This document shows positions 7,964-15,186 of a stretch of 33,583 nucleotides of DNA, in pieces. This DNA comes from Pseudonocardiales bacterium (lineage in GTDB: Bacteria; Actinomycetota; Actinomycetes; Mycobacteriales; QHCD01): NCBI GenBank assembly GCA_003244255.1, contig QHCD01000011.1, positions 1-33,583 of the forward strand, read 5' to 3'. The notes below the pieces were generated by a model that saw only the letters and a list, made by a program, of their open reading frames with translations, searched no databases and was not told the DNA's origin. How positions within the stretch are numbered: the first letter of the stretch is position 1; the number at the start of each line of letters is the position of its first letter. The translations under genes were made by a program, and so were the position numbers.

Positions 7964-10900
7964 CTACGGAGCTCGCCGTAACGCGATCCGGACTGAACGG
8001 CCGTCGCCCACCGTCGCGGTCGCGCCGAACGTCGAACCGGGCCACCCTGCTACCGGCCCGAGCAGCATGTCGTCGGCGAGCGTCTCGGCGGCGATCATGT
8101 GGCGGTGCGCCGTCACGGCCGCGAGCACCTCGGTGTCGCCGTCGATCTGCAGCGCGATCCGGTCCGAGACCGTGAGGCCGGCGTCGCGGCGCGCGGCCTG
8201 CACGGCGCGGACGACGTCGCGGGCGAGTCCCTCGGCGGCCAGCTCGGGAGTCACGTCGGTGTCGAGCAGCACCACGCCGCCGGCATCGGGCAGCGTCGCC
8301 GTCGCCTCCCCCGCGCGCGGCTCGAGGCGCAGCTCGTACTCCCCGTCGCGAAGCGGCACCCCGCCAGCGACGACGGTGTCGCCGTCGGCCGTCCAGTCGC
8401 CGTCCCGCACCGCCCGGATCACCCGCTGCACGTCGGGCCCGAGGCGGGGGCCGAGGGCGCGCGGCACCACCCGCAGCACCCGCGTGCAGACGGCGTCGAC
8501 GTCACCAGAGAGACGCAGCGCCTTGACGTTCACCTGCTCGGCGATCAGGTCGCGGAACGGCGCGAGGCGAGCCGAGTCGGCGGCCGCAACGGTCAAGCTC
8601 GCCAGCGGCAGCCGCACGCGCAGACCGTTGCTCTTGCGCAGCGCCAGGGCCGCGGTACAGACGGCGCGGACGGTATCCATCGTCGAGATCAGATCGGGAT
8701 CCGTCGGCAGCGCCTGGGCATCGGGCCAGTCGGCGAGGTGCACGCTGCGCTCGCCGGTGAGCCCGCGGTGCAGCTCCTCGGCGAGCATCGGCAGCAGGGG
8801 CGCCACCACCCGGCTGGTCACCTCGAGCACGGTGTAGAGGGTGTCGAACGCGTCGGCCTCGGAGGACCAGAACCGGTCGCGACTGCGTCGGATGTACCAG
8901 TTCGTCAGCACGTCGAGGAACCCTCGCACCTTCGTGCACGCGCCGGCGATGTCGTAGGAGTCCATCGCCGTCGTCGCCGTCTCGACGGTGTCCCGCAGCT
9001 TCGCGAGCACATAACGGTCCAGGATGTCGGGGGAATCGGTGCGCCAGCGGGCGTCGTAGCCATCGCTGTTCGCGTAGAGCGCGAGGAAGTACCACGCGTT
9101 CCAGAGCGGCAGCATCACCTGCCGCACAGCATCGCGGATCTTTGCCTCGGTCACCGACAGGTCGCCGCCGCGCAGGATCGACGAACTGACCAGGGCCCAC
9201 CGCAGCGCATCCGAACCCTGGGTGGCGAAGATCGCCTCGACGTCGGTGTAGTTGCCGGTGCTCTTGCTCATCTTCAGCCCGTCGTCGCCGAGCACGCTGC
9301 CGTGGCACATGCAGGTGCGGAAGGCGGGGCGGTCGAAGAGCGCGGTCGCGAGCACGTGCAGGGTGTAGAACCAGCCGCGGGTCTGCGGCGTGTATTCGAC
9401 GATGAAGTCACCCGGGTAGTGGTGCTCGAACCAGTCGGCGTTCTCGAACGGGTAGTGCACCTGCGCATAGGGCATCGAGCCGGAGTCGAACCAGACGTCG
9501 AGCACCTCGGACACCCGCCGCATCGTCGAGGTGCCCGACGGGTCGTCCGGGTTCGGCCGCGTCAGCCGGTCCACGGCCGGCCGGTGCAGGTCGGTGAGGC
9601 GGACGCCGAAGTCTCGCTCCAGCTCGTCCAGCGAGCCGTACACGTCGACCCGCGGATACGCGGGATCGTCGCTGCGCCAGACCGGCAACGGGTTGCCCCA
9701 GAAGCGATTGCGCGATATCGACCAGTCTCGGGCGTTGGCCAGCCAGTTGCCGAACTGGCCATCGCGGATGTGTGCAGGCACCCACGTGACCTGCTGGTTC
9801 AGCTCCACCATGCGATCGCGGAAACTGGTCACCGACACGAACCACGACGACACCGCCTTGTAGATCAGCGGGGTGTCGCAGCGCCAGCAGTGCGGGTAGC
9901 TGTGCTGGTAGGTCTCGTGTCGCAGCAGTACACCCCGCGCCTTGAGGTCGGCGACGATCCGCGGGTTCGCATCGAAGACATGCGACCCTGCATAGTCGGG
10001 CACGACGTCGGTGAACACTGCGCCGTCGTCGACGGTCAGCACCGCGGGGATACCGACCGCCGCACACCCCGTCTGGTCGTCCTCGCCGTAGGCGGGCGCC
10101 ATGTGCACAGCTCCGGTTCCGTCCTCTGTCGTCACCTGCTCGGATGCGACGACGACGAACGCGTTCTCGGTGTCGGCGAGGAAGTCGAACATCGGCGTGT
10201 AGTGGCGCCCGACGAGCTCCGCACCGGTGACTGTCCCGACCCGAGTCGCGTCGCCAAATTCCTTGCTATAGGCGGAAAGCCGCGCCTCGGCGAGGAGGAA
10301 CCGGTGCCCGTCCAGCGCCATGACGGCGTATTCGACGTCCGGCCGTACGGCGATCGCGAGGTTCGACGGCAGGGTCCACGGCGTCGTCGTCCACGCGAGT
10401 AGCCGCTCCCCGGATTCCAGCTCGAACCACACGGTGACGGCGGGATCCTGGCGCTGCAGGTAGACGTCCTCGTCCATCCGCAGCTCGTGGTTGGAAAGCG
10501 GCGTCTCGCAGCGCCAGCAGTACGGCAGCACTCGGAGGCCATCGTAGATCAAACCCTTGTCCCACAGGGACTTGAACGCCCACATGACGCTCTCCATGTA
10601 GGGCAGGTTCAGCGTCTTGTAGTCGTTGTCGAAGTCGACCCAGCGGGCGGCGCGGGTGACGTAGCGTTCCCACTCCTTGGTGTAGCGCAGGACCGACTGC
10701 CGGCACACGTCGTTGAACTTCTCGATGCCGAGATCGAGGATCTCGCGCTTCGTGGTGACGCCGAGCACGTGCTCAGCTTCCAGCTCGGCTGGCAGCCCGT
10801 GGCAGTCCCAGCCGAACCGTCGCTCGACGCGGTGGCCCCGCATCGTCTGGTAACGCGGGACGATGTCCTTGACGTAGCTGGTCAGCAGGTGACCGATGTG

Positions 10901-11113
10901 CGGCAGGCCGTTGGCGAACGGCGGCCCGTCGTAGAACACGAACTCGTTCGCGCCGTTGACACCGGCCGGCCGGTGCCGGATCGTCTCGCGGAACGTGTCG
11001 TCGTCGCGCCAGTGGGCGAGCACCTGCTCCTCGAGCTTGACGAAGTCAGGCTGCGGGTCGACGGAGCAGAGCACGCCGGCCTTCGGGTACGTCGCCTTCT
11101 CCTGCGGTGCCAC
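7964..11113 (-). CDS. ileS: Isoleucyl-tRNA synthetase
   Basis: Charges tRNA-Ile with isoleucine and edits valine in the cytoplasm. 1049 aa, the length of the long, eukaryote-like IleRS found in actinobacteria. Class I signatures are PHIGH at 71-75 and KMSKS at 614-618. Other landmarks are [24 protein letters not shown] and [13 protein letters not shown], with the CP1 editing domain between about 200 and 400 and an anticodon-binding domain after about 690. The start is GTG 11113, preceded at 4 nt by AGGAGG. The frame stays open upstream to ATG 11212, but that ATG lies inside the T-box leader and the added 33 residues are leader sequence. Expression is probably set by tRNA-Ile charging through the leader, which can hide the ribosome binding site. 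Confidence 0.96.
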   Translation of the reverse strand: MAPQEKATYPKAGVLCSVDPQPDFVKLEEQVLAHWRDDDTFRETIRHRPAGVNGANEFVFYDGPPFANGLPHIGHLLTSYVKDIVPRYQTMRGHRVERRFGWDCHGLPAELEAEHVLGVTTKREILDLGIEKFNDVCRQSVLRYTKEWERYVTRAARWVDFDNDYKTLNLPYMESVMWAFKSLWDKGLIYDGLRVLPYCWRCETPLSNHELRMDEDVYLQRQDPAVTVWFELESGERLLAWTTTPWTLPSNLAIAVRPDVEYAVMALDGHRFLLAEARLSAYSKEFGDATRVGTVTGAELVGRHYTPMFDFLADTENAFVVVASEQVTTEDGTGAVHMAPAYGEDDQTGCAAVGIPAVLTVDDGAVFTDVVPDYAGSHVFDANPRIVADLKARGVLLRHETYQHSYPHCWRCDTPLIYKAVSSWFVSVTSFRDRMVELNQQVTWVPAHIRDGQFGNWLANARDWSISRNRFWGNPLPVWRSDDPAYPRVDVYGSLDELERDFGVRLTDLHRPAVDRLTRPNPDDPSGTSTMRRVSEVLDVWFDSGSMPYAQVHYPFENADWFEHHYPGDFIVEYTPQTRGWFYTLHVLATALFDRPAFRTCMCHGSVLGDDGLKMSKSTGNYTDVEAIFATQGSDALRWALVSSSILRGGDLSVTEAKIRDAVRQVMLPLWNAWYFLALYANSDGYDARWRTDSPDILDRYVLAKLRDTVETATTAMDSYDIAGACTKVRGFLDVLTNWYIRRSRDRFWSSEADAFDTLYTVLEVTSRVVAPLLPMLAEELHRGLTGERSVHLADWPDAQALPTDPDLISTMDTVRAVCTAALALRKSNGLRVRLPLASLTVAAADSARLAPFRDLIAEQVNVKALRLSGDVDAVCTRVLRVVPRALGPRLGPDVQRVIRAVRDGDWTADGDTVVAGGVPLRDGEYELRLEPRAGEATATLPDAGGVVLLDTDVTPELAAEGLARDVVRAVQAARRDAGLTVSDRIALQIDGDTEVLAAVTAHRHMIAAETLADDMLLGPVAGWPGSTFGATATVGDGRSVRIALRRAP

Positions 11114-11340
11114 CTGTCCTCCTCGTTCCCGCGCCGATCGTGCTCGTTCGGTGCAGGGACGAGGCGGCCTTGCGGCTGCCCCGCGGTACCACCCCGCTTG
11201 GCGGCCGGCCATGCCGGACGCCCGCTCGTGGCCGGCTGTGACGGGCCGGACCCGCCCGGTTCTACTGAGGCGCCCGTGGAATCGCGCAGCGCCCGTTCTT
11301 CCGGAGGCTCGCCGGTGATGGCCGGGTCAACGCCGCTGTA
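11114..11340 (-). promoter_or_regulatory. T-box riboswitch of ileS (copy 1, intact, translational type)
   Basis: The minus strand holds the conserved T-box sequence GGGGTGGTACCGCG (11195-11182). Its TGGT can pair with the ACCA end of uncharged tRNA-Ile. Upstream is a short stem I with isoleucine codon ATC as specifier (11319-11317) in GGCCATCACCGG. After it come GAGCCTCCGGAAGAACGG and AGTAGAACC, which match actinobacterial ileS leaders of the ultrashort stem I class. Downstream CCTCGTCC (complement of 11157-11164) can pair with GGAACGAGG in the ribosome-binding region (complement of 11117-11129). That is the expected Shine-Dalgarno-hiding helix of a translational T-box. There is no T-run terminator. 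Uncharged tRNA-Ile should favour the open form and raise IleRS synthesis. Confidence 0.93.
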
Positions 11341-11361
11341 GCTAGGTCATGCTGTGGTCCG

Positions 11362-11367
11362 ATCATA
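11362..11367 (-). promoter_or_regulatory. Probable -10 box of the ileS leader
   Basis: TATGAT on the minus strand, about 26 nt before the first conserved T-box leader bases (GGCGTTGACC). No good -35 hexamer is visible at 16-18 nt. The same TATGAT is kept in front of the second T-box copy, which supports its being real. Confidence 0.45.
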
Positions 11368-11373
11368 CGGCGA

Positions 11374-11401
11374 GCCCGGCCGCAATGAGCTCAAGCCGGG
11401 C
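11374..11401. other. 7-bp inverted repeat between divergent ileS and sigma-factor promoters
   Basis: GCCCGGC (11374-11380) and GCCGGGC (11395-11401) are perfect inverted copies 14 nt apart. They lie just upstream of the ileS -10 box and about 100 nt upstream of the plus-strand sigma promoter. It could be an operator or a small hairpin. No other support. Confidence 0.3.
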
Positions 11402-11499
11402 ATGCCCGCTGAACGTGAGATGGTGCGGGCCGATCCACGGAAACGGCGCCGCTCGGATCGACAGTCGACCTCGAACACGTGTTCTACTTTGATCACCTG

Positions 11500-11527
11500 G
11501 TAGACGTTTCGCCGCGGCCGGGTGTCT
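11500..11527 (+). promoter_or_regulatory. Predicted promoter of the first sigma module (GTAGAC-N16-GTGTCT)
   Basis: GTAGAC (11500-11505), a 16-nt spacer and GTGTCT (11522-11527) followed by TTAC. The identical arrangement, with the same spacer length, precedes the paralogous sigma gene at 31671. An ACGTGTTCTA block lies upstream at 11477-11486 and also has a counterpart there. GTCT at -10 is typical of ECF-type promoters. The start codon follows 76 nt after the -10 box. Confidence 0.6.
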
Positions 11528-11603
11528 TTACTGCTATGGGGCGGGACGACGGGTCGCGGCCCTGTCATAGGCCGGGACGAGGGCTCGCGGCGAGGGAGGT
11601 CGG

Positions 11604-12131
11604 ATGAGGTCGTCGCCAGGCGCCGAGGGGCAGCTCTCTGAGTTCGTGGCGGCTCAATACGGCGCGCTTGTTCGCTGGGCCTATCTGCTGACCGGTGAGC
11701 TGGCTGCTGCGCAGGATCTGACGCAGAGCGCCCTGGAACGGCTCTGCGTTCGGTGGTCGCGCGTTCGCGACCAGCAGGCACCGGGGGCGTACGTGCGGCG
11801 AACCATCCTGACCCTGTTCCTCAACGAGCGCCGTCGCCATGGCACCGCCGTAGCGTCAACTGAGGTCGTTGGCTCATCACCACGCCAGCCCGCAACCGTC
11901 GACCCGATTGTGCGGCTGGACGATCAGCTTGTCCTTGATGCGGCGTTGAAGACGCTGCCGCGAGCGCAGCGTGCCGCACTGGTTCTGCGCTACTACGACG
12001 ATCTGTCCGTCCGGGACACCGCGACCTTCATGCGCTGTTCTGAATCCGCGGTCAAGACCCATACGGCTCGAGCGCTGGCCCGACTACAGGGCAGCGGCCT
12101 GGTCGACGATACCGAGAGGACCGAGGCATGA
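11604..12131 (+). CDS. SigE-family (ECF-like) RNA polymerase sigma factor, module 1
   Basis: Small sigma factor (175 aa) of the actinobacterial SigE family. Region 2 spans about residues 10-75 (ALVRWAYLLTGELAAAQDLT, then APGAYVRRTI). Region 4 spans about 115-165 (LPRAQRAALVLRYYDDLSV, then MRCSESAVKTHTARALARL), a helix-turn-helix for the -35 element. GAGGGAGG (11592-11599) precedes ATG 11604 at a good distance. Its stop overlaps the start of the next gene as ATGA, so the two are translationally coupled. It is clearly paralogous to the gene at 31671 (well over half of the aligned residues identical by eye). It is transcribed against the surrounding genes and lies between two copies of the ileS T-box leader. 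Confidence 0.92.
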   Translation: MRSSPGAEGQLSEFVAAQYGALVRWAYLLTGELAAAQDLTQSALERLCVRWSRVRDQQAPGAYVRRTILTLFLNERRRHGTAVASTEVVGSSPRQPATVDPIVRLDDQLVLDAALKTLPRAQRAALVLRYYDDLSVRDTATFMRCSESAVKTHTARALARLQGSGLVDDTERTEA

Positions 12132-12748
12132 CCGACCATGGCGGTGCACCCCAGCGGCGGGTGGCGGGCCTGCTGCACACCTACGCCGACCACGTCCAGC
12201 CAGACCCGCCGGACATCGAGCGCATCCTGTCGGGTGGCCGGCGCCGGCGGCGCCTGTCCTGGCTGGCCGCGGGCGCCGTCGTGATCGTGGTGCTCGGTGG
12301 CGTTGCCGTCGGCATCAACATCGTCCCGTCATCGACGCATCACCCAGCCCAGCCTCCGGTGGTCACCGTCGACCAGCGCATCCTGCGGGCCGTGAATGGG
12401 CTTGGCGGAACCGAGCTCGACCCGCACGCGTATCGGCTGCAGTACGTGCCGACGACCAACGGCAGAGCGGCTCCGCTGTTCGACAACTCGCTGGGGCAGT
12501 ACAACGTGCCGGTCATCGTCGCGGTCGCGCAGGGCCACTACTCCCAGACCCACGTCCCGTCCGGGCATTCGGTCGATACATTCGGCACGCTTGTGGTCCT
12601 CTTCGACCGCCACACGATGGCGGTGACCGCGTGGAGGACCAGCGGTGACCCGGTTCCGGCGGCGACCCTGAGCAGCCTCGGCCGCGTCACCGACTGCACC
12701 ATCCACTACCCCGCCACCGGACCGACCAGCACCTGCCGCACCTACTGA
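12128..12748 (+). CDS. Single-pass membrane protein coupled to sigma factor (putative regulator), module 1
   Basis: 206 aa. A short cytoplasmic tail (1-43) contains DPPDIERILSGGRRRRR, then one membrane segment (about 44-65), then an extracytoplasmic domain of about 140 residues. The motif DPPDIERILSxGRRRRR, the phrase RAAPLF, GHYSQTHVP and a C-terminal pair C190/C203 (CTIHYP...STC) are all kept in its paralogue at 32207. Position and topology suggest it holds or senses for the upstream sigma factor. The tail has no HxxxCxxC zinc anti-sigma motif, so anti-sigma activity is inferred from context only. The two distal cysteines are spaced alike in both paralogues and could form a disulfide. Confidence 0.8.
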   Translation: MTDHGGAPQRRVAGLLHTYADHVQPDPPDIERILSGGRRRRRLSWLAAGAVVIVVLGGVAVGINIVPSSTHHPAQPPVVTVDQRILRAVNGLGGTELDPHAYRLQYVPTTNGRAAPLFDNSLGQYNVPVIVAVAQGHYSQTHVPSGHSVDTFGTLVVLFDRHTMAVTAWRTSGDPVPAATLSSLGRVTDCTIHYPATGPTSTCRTY

Positions 12749-12876
12749 CCTGGCCGCGCTGGGGCCCGCTAGGTGCGCCGCAAACGCCCGCGGTTCCGTA
12801 GGCCCGCAGCCCCGACTAGTGCCGCCCGCACAGCGCGTTAGCAGCTCTCCGCTGATGGCTGCGAGGAGCAAGAACG

Positions 12877-13045
12877 GGGACGAGGCGGCCTTGCGGCTGC
12901 CCGCGGTACCACCCCGCTTGGCGGCCGGCCATGCCGGACGCCCGCTCGTTGCCGGCTGTGACGGGCCGGACCCGCCCGGTTCTACTGAGGCGCCTGCCGC
13001 GCCCGTTCTTCCGGAGGCTCGCCGGGGATGGCCGGGTCAACGCCG
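12877..13045 (-). promoter_or_regulatory. Orphan second copy of the ileS T-box leader
   Basis: Near-identical direct copy of 11156-11335, in the same orientation. It keeps the T-box sequence GGGGTGGTACCGCG (12915-12902), specifier ATC (13029-13027), the CCTCCGGAAGAACGGGCG and CAGTAGAACCGGGC blocks and the CCTCGTCCC arm. Differences: one C fewer next to the T-box, a G/T change, about 10 nt fewer between the stem I and stem II blocks, and C in place of A after the specifier. Similarity stops right after the CCTCGTCCC arm. There is no ribosome binding site and no synthetase gene behind it. Transcription through it would run antisense to module 1. The stretch 12749-12876 between it and module 1 holds nothing else I can support. 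Confidence 0.9.
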
Positions 13046-13055
13046 TGATATGGCC

Positions 13056-13061
13056 ATCATA
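13056..13061 (-). promoter_or_regulatory. Possible -10 box of the orphan T-box
   Basis: TATGAT on the minus strand, 10 nt upstream of the conserved GGCGTTGACC of the second T-box copy. It corresponds to the TATGAT before copy 1, although the DNA between -10 and leader differs. The -35 region is weak and would lie in the end of the upstream lipoprotein gene. Confidence 0.35.
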
Positions 13062-13076
13062 CCGGCGCCAGGCAAG

Positions 13077-13949
13077 TCAGTTCGGGCAGCTGCCGTGCAC
13101 CGCGCCCGCCGGTGTCGGTGGCGCGGCGTTGTAGACCGGCGTCGTGCAGCCGGTGCGGGCATACGTACCGTTCTGGAGCAGGTAGGTGGCCCAGTACAGC
13201 CCGCCGTCGGCGTAGCTCGGCTTGTAGTTGCTGTCCTCGGCCAAGACGTCGAGGTCGCCATCGCCGTCGAGATCGCGCACCACGATCCCCGAATCGGCCG
13301 CGATCGGCGGTGGCGCGACGAGCGCGCCGGAGTTCACCAGATAGAGCTGCGCCTGGTAGGAATGGGCGCCCACACTGGCGACGACGACGCAGTGCAGATG
13401 CTCGGTCTTGGTCGAGCAGTGCATGGCGCCGCTGTAGGTCTGCGTGATCAGCGCCCACTGCCGGGCGCTCGTGCCCGACCGCAACTCCACCACGAGCTCG
13501 CCCCCCGTGGCGTAGTTGGCCGCCTTGCGGAGCACGATCTGGAAGCCGTCCTTGGGCGAGGAGTGCGAGAGCTCGGTGCAGGTGCCGTTCGGGCAGCCGG
13601 CCGGCGGCGGGGCGTCGTGCTGGCGCGGCGGCGGCGGGTGCGGCGAACGGGTCGTCGGGGTCGTCGACGTCGGCGAGGACGGCAGGGTCGTCGGAGTCGT
13701 CGGGGATGTCGGCGAGACGGGCGGTACCGACGACGACGTCGATGCCGAGGACGGCTGATCGGGGATGACGATGGTGGGAGTCGACGTCGGCGTCGCGCTG
13801 CCGGATGGCGCCGAGCCGGTGGGCTGCGAGGGCGGCGGGCCGGTGCCGTTTCCCGCCGTGGTCGACGAGCACCCGGCGATGCCGGCCATGACGGCCAGGC
13901 CGGCGATGCCGACCGCGAACGCACGCCGGTGCACGCGGGAGCGAGTCAT
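13077..13949 (-). CDS. Lipoprotein with FG-GAP/VCBS-like repeat
   Basis: Predicted lipoprotein, 290 aa. After MTRSRVHRR comes a hydrophobic segment ending GIAGC, a lipobox with C27 as the lipidated residue. Residues about 30-130 are a Ser/Thr/Pro-rich linker that could span the wall. The C-terminal half has an FG-GAP-like calcium loop, DLDGDGDLDVLAED, and paired cysteines near the end. GGAGG (about 9 nt upstream) supports ATG 13949 over the longer open frame that runs into rodA. It starts 46 nt after rodA and ends just before the orphan T-box. FG-GAP repeats also occur in the sigma-linked membrane protein at 29695, so a surface sensing or binding role is a guess. Confidence 0.8.
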   Translation of the reverse strand: MTRSRVHRRAFAVGIAGLAVMAGIAGCSSTTAGNGTGPPPSQPTGSAPSGSATPTSTPTIVIPDQPSSASTSSSVPPVSPTSPTTPTTLPSSPTSTTPTTRSPHPPPPRQHDAPPPAGCPNGTCTELSHSSPKDGFQIVLRKAANYATGGELVVELRSGTSARQWALITQTYSGAMHCSTKTEHLHCVVVASVGAHSYQAQLYLVNSGALVAPPPIAADSGIVVRDLDGDGDLDVLAEDSNYKPSYADGGLYWATYLLQNGTYARTGCTTPVYNAAPPTPAGAVHGSCPN

Positions 13950-13995
13950 CTCATCCGACCTCCGTGCGGCGGCCCGAGCGACCGCGGTCAGTGTC

Positions 13996-15186
13996 TCAGA
14001 CGCGCAGCGGTGCGATCGCGTTGCGCATCTGCACATTCTGCAGCAGCCCGACGGCGACGCAGTTGGCGAACATCGCTGAGCCGCCGTAGGACAGGAACGG
14101 CAGCGGCAGGCCGGTCACCGGCATGATGCCGAGCGTCATTCCGATGTTGACGAATACCTGACAGACGAACCACGCTGCCACTCCGACGGCGACCAGCCGG
14201 CCGAAGAGATCTGGTGAGTGACCGGCGATCCGAAGCGCGCGCCAGAGCATGATCGCGAACAGCACGACGATGGCGCCCGCGCCGAGCAGGCCGAACTCCT
14301 CGCCGGCCACGGTGAAGATGAAGTCCGTCTGCTGCTCGGGCACGAACCGGCCGTTCGTCTGCGAGCCCTGGAACAGTCCGGTGCCGGTGAGTCCGCCGGA
14401 GCCGATCGCGATCTTCGCCTGGTGCACGTTGTACCCGGCGTCGAGATTCTGCGCGGCCGGGTTGGCGAACGCCTTGAACCGGTCGAGCTGGTAGTTCTTC
14501 AGGATGTGCAGCGCGACCGACAGGTAGGCGACGACGACGCCCAGGGCGACCAGCCCCACGATCCAGCGCCACGACACGCCGGCCACCGAGAGCATCGCGA
14601 GGATCACAAAGACGAACACGAACACGGTGCCGACGTCGGGCTGCAGCATGATCAGGCCCATCGGGACGGCGGCGAGCCCGAGCGCGAGCGGCACGTCGAA
14701 TCCGCGGCGCAGGTCGTCGCGACGACGCCGTTCGGCCAGCAGCAGCGCCATGCTGACGATGAGCCCGAGCTTCGCGAACTCCGAGGGCTGCACCTCGAAG
14801 CCCGCCGGCAGTGCGATCCACGAGTGCGCGCCGTTCACCGTCGTGCCGACGGCGAGCACCGCCAGCAGCCCGATGCAGGAGGCGGCGTAGACCACGGGTG
14901 CCCAACGGCGCAGCGCCCGGTACTCGACGGCGGCCACGATGACACCCAGCACGAGACCGAGCGCGAGGTTCAGCACCTGGCGTTTCAGATAGGCGCGCGG
15001 GTCAGCGCCGAGATCGATCTGGCGGGTACGGGTGGCCGACCACACCAGCAGCGAACCGATCACGCCGAGAACCAGGGCGCAGCCGGCCAGCACCCAGTCG
15101 ACCACCCGCCACCACGGCTCGCTCGAGCGCAGCGCGGCGTCGATCGGTCGCAGCGTGGTGGTGGGCCGGCGGATCAGCTCGACCAT
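13996..15186 (-). CDS. rodA: Peptidoglycan glycosyltransferase RodA
   Basis: SEDS-family glycosyltransferase that polymerises lipid II during cell elongation, working with the class B PBP encoded next to it. 396 aa with about ten membrane segments. SEDS landmarks seen are FEVQPSEFAKL, LQPDVGT, the long extracytoplasmic loop region with PEQQTDFIFTVAGEEFG, and LPFLSYGGSA near the end. ATG 15186 overlaps the end of mrdA by 13 nt, indicating coupled translation. Residues 1-30 are a cytoplasmic tail before the first membrane segment. The ribosome binding site is weak, as is common for overlapping genes. Confidence 0.94.
   Translation of the reverse strand: MVELIRRPTTTLRPIDAALRSSEPWWRVVDWVLAGCALVLGVIGSLLVWSATRTRQIDLGADPRAYLKRQVLNLALGLVLGVIVAAVEYRALRRWAPVVYAASCIGLLAVLAVGTTVNGAHSWIALPAGFEVQPSEFAKLGLIVSMALLLAERRRRDDLRRGFDVPLALGLAAVPMGLIMLQPDVGTVFVFVFVILAMLSVAGVSWRWIVGLVALGVVVAYLSVALHILKNYQLDRFKAFANPAAQNLDAGYNVHQAKIAIGSGGLTGTGLFQGSQTNGRFVPEQQTDFIFTVAGEEFGLLGAGAIVVLFAIMLWRALRIAGHSPDLFGRLVAVGVAAWFVCQVFVNIGMTLGIMPVTGLPLPFLSYGGSAMFANCVAVGLLQNVQMRNAIAPLRV

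Noticed and set aside
5789..10402. Plus-strand open frames of 730 and 767 aa opposite the radical SAM gene, the secreted-protein gene and ileS
   Set aside because: They cover well-identified minus-strand genes; their translations are His/Arg/Val-rich shadow sequence without motifs.
11114..11212. ATG 11212 as the ileS start
   Set aside because: It lies inside the T-box bulge region. The GTG at 11113 has an AGGAGG site and gives the family N-terminus.
12329..12871. 180-aa minus-strand open frame behind the orphan T-box, as a possible regulated gene
   Set aside because: It is antisense to the membrane-protein gene, has no ribosome binding site and shows no family resemblance.
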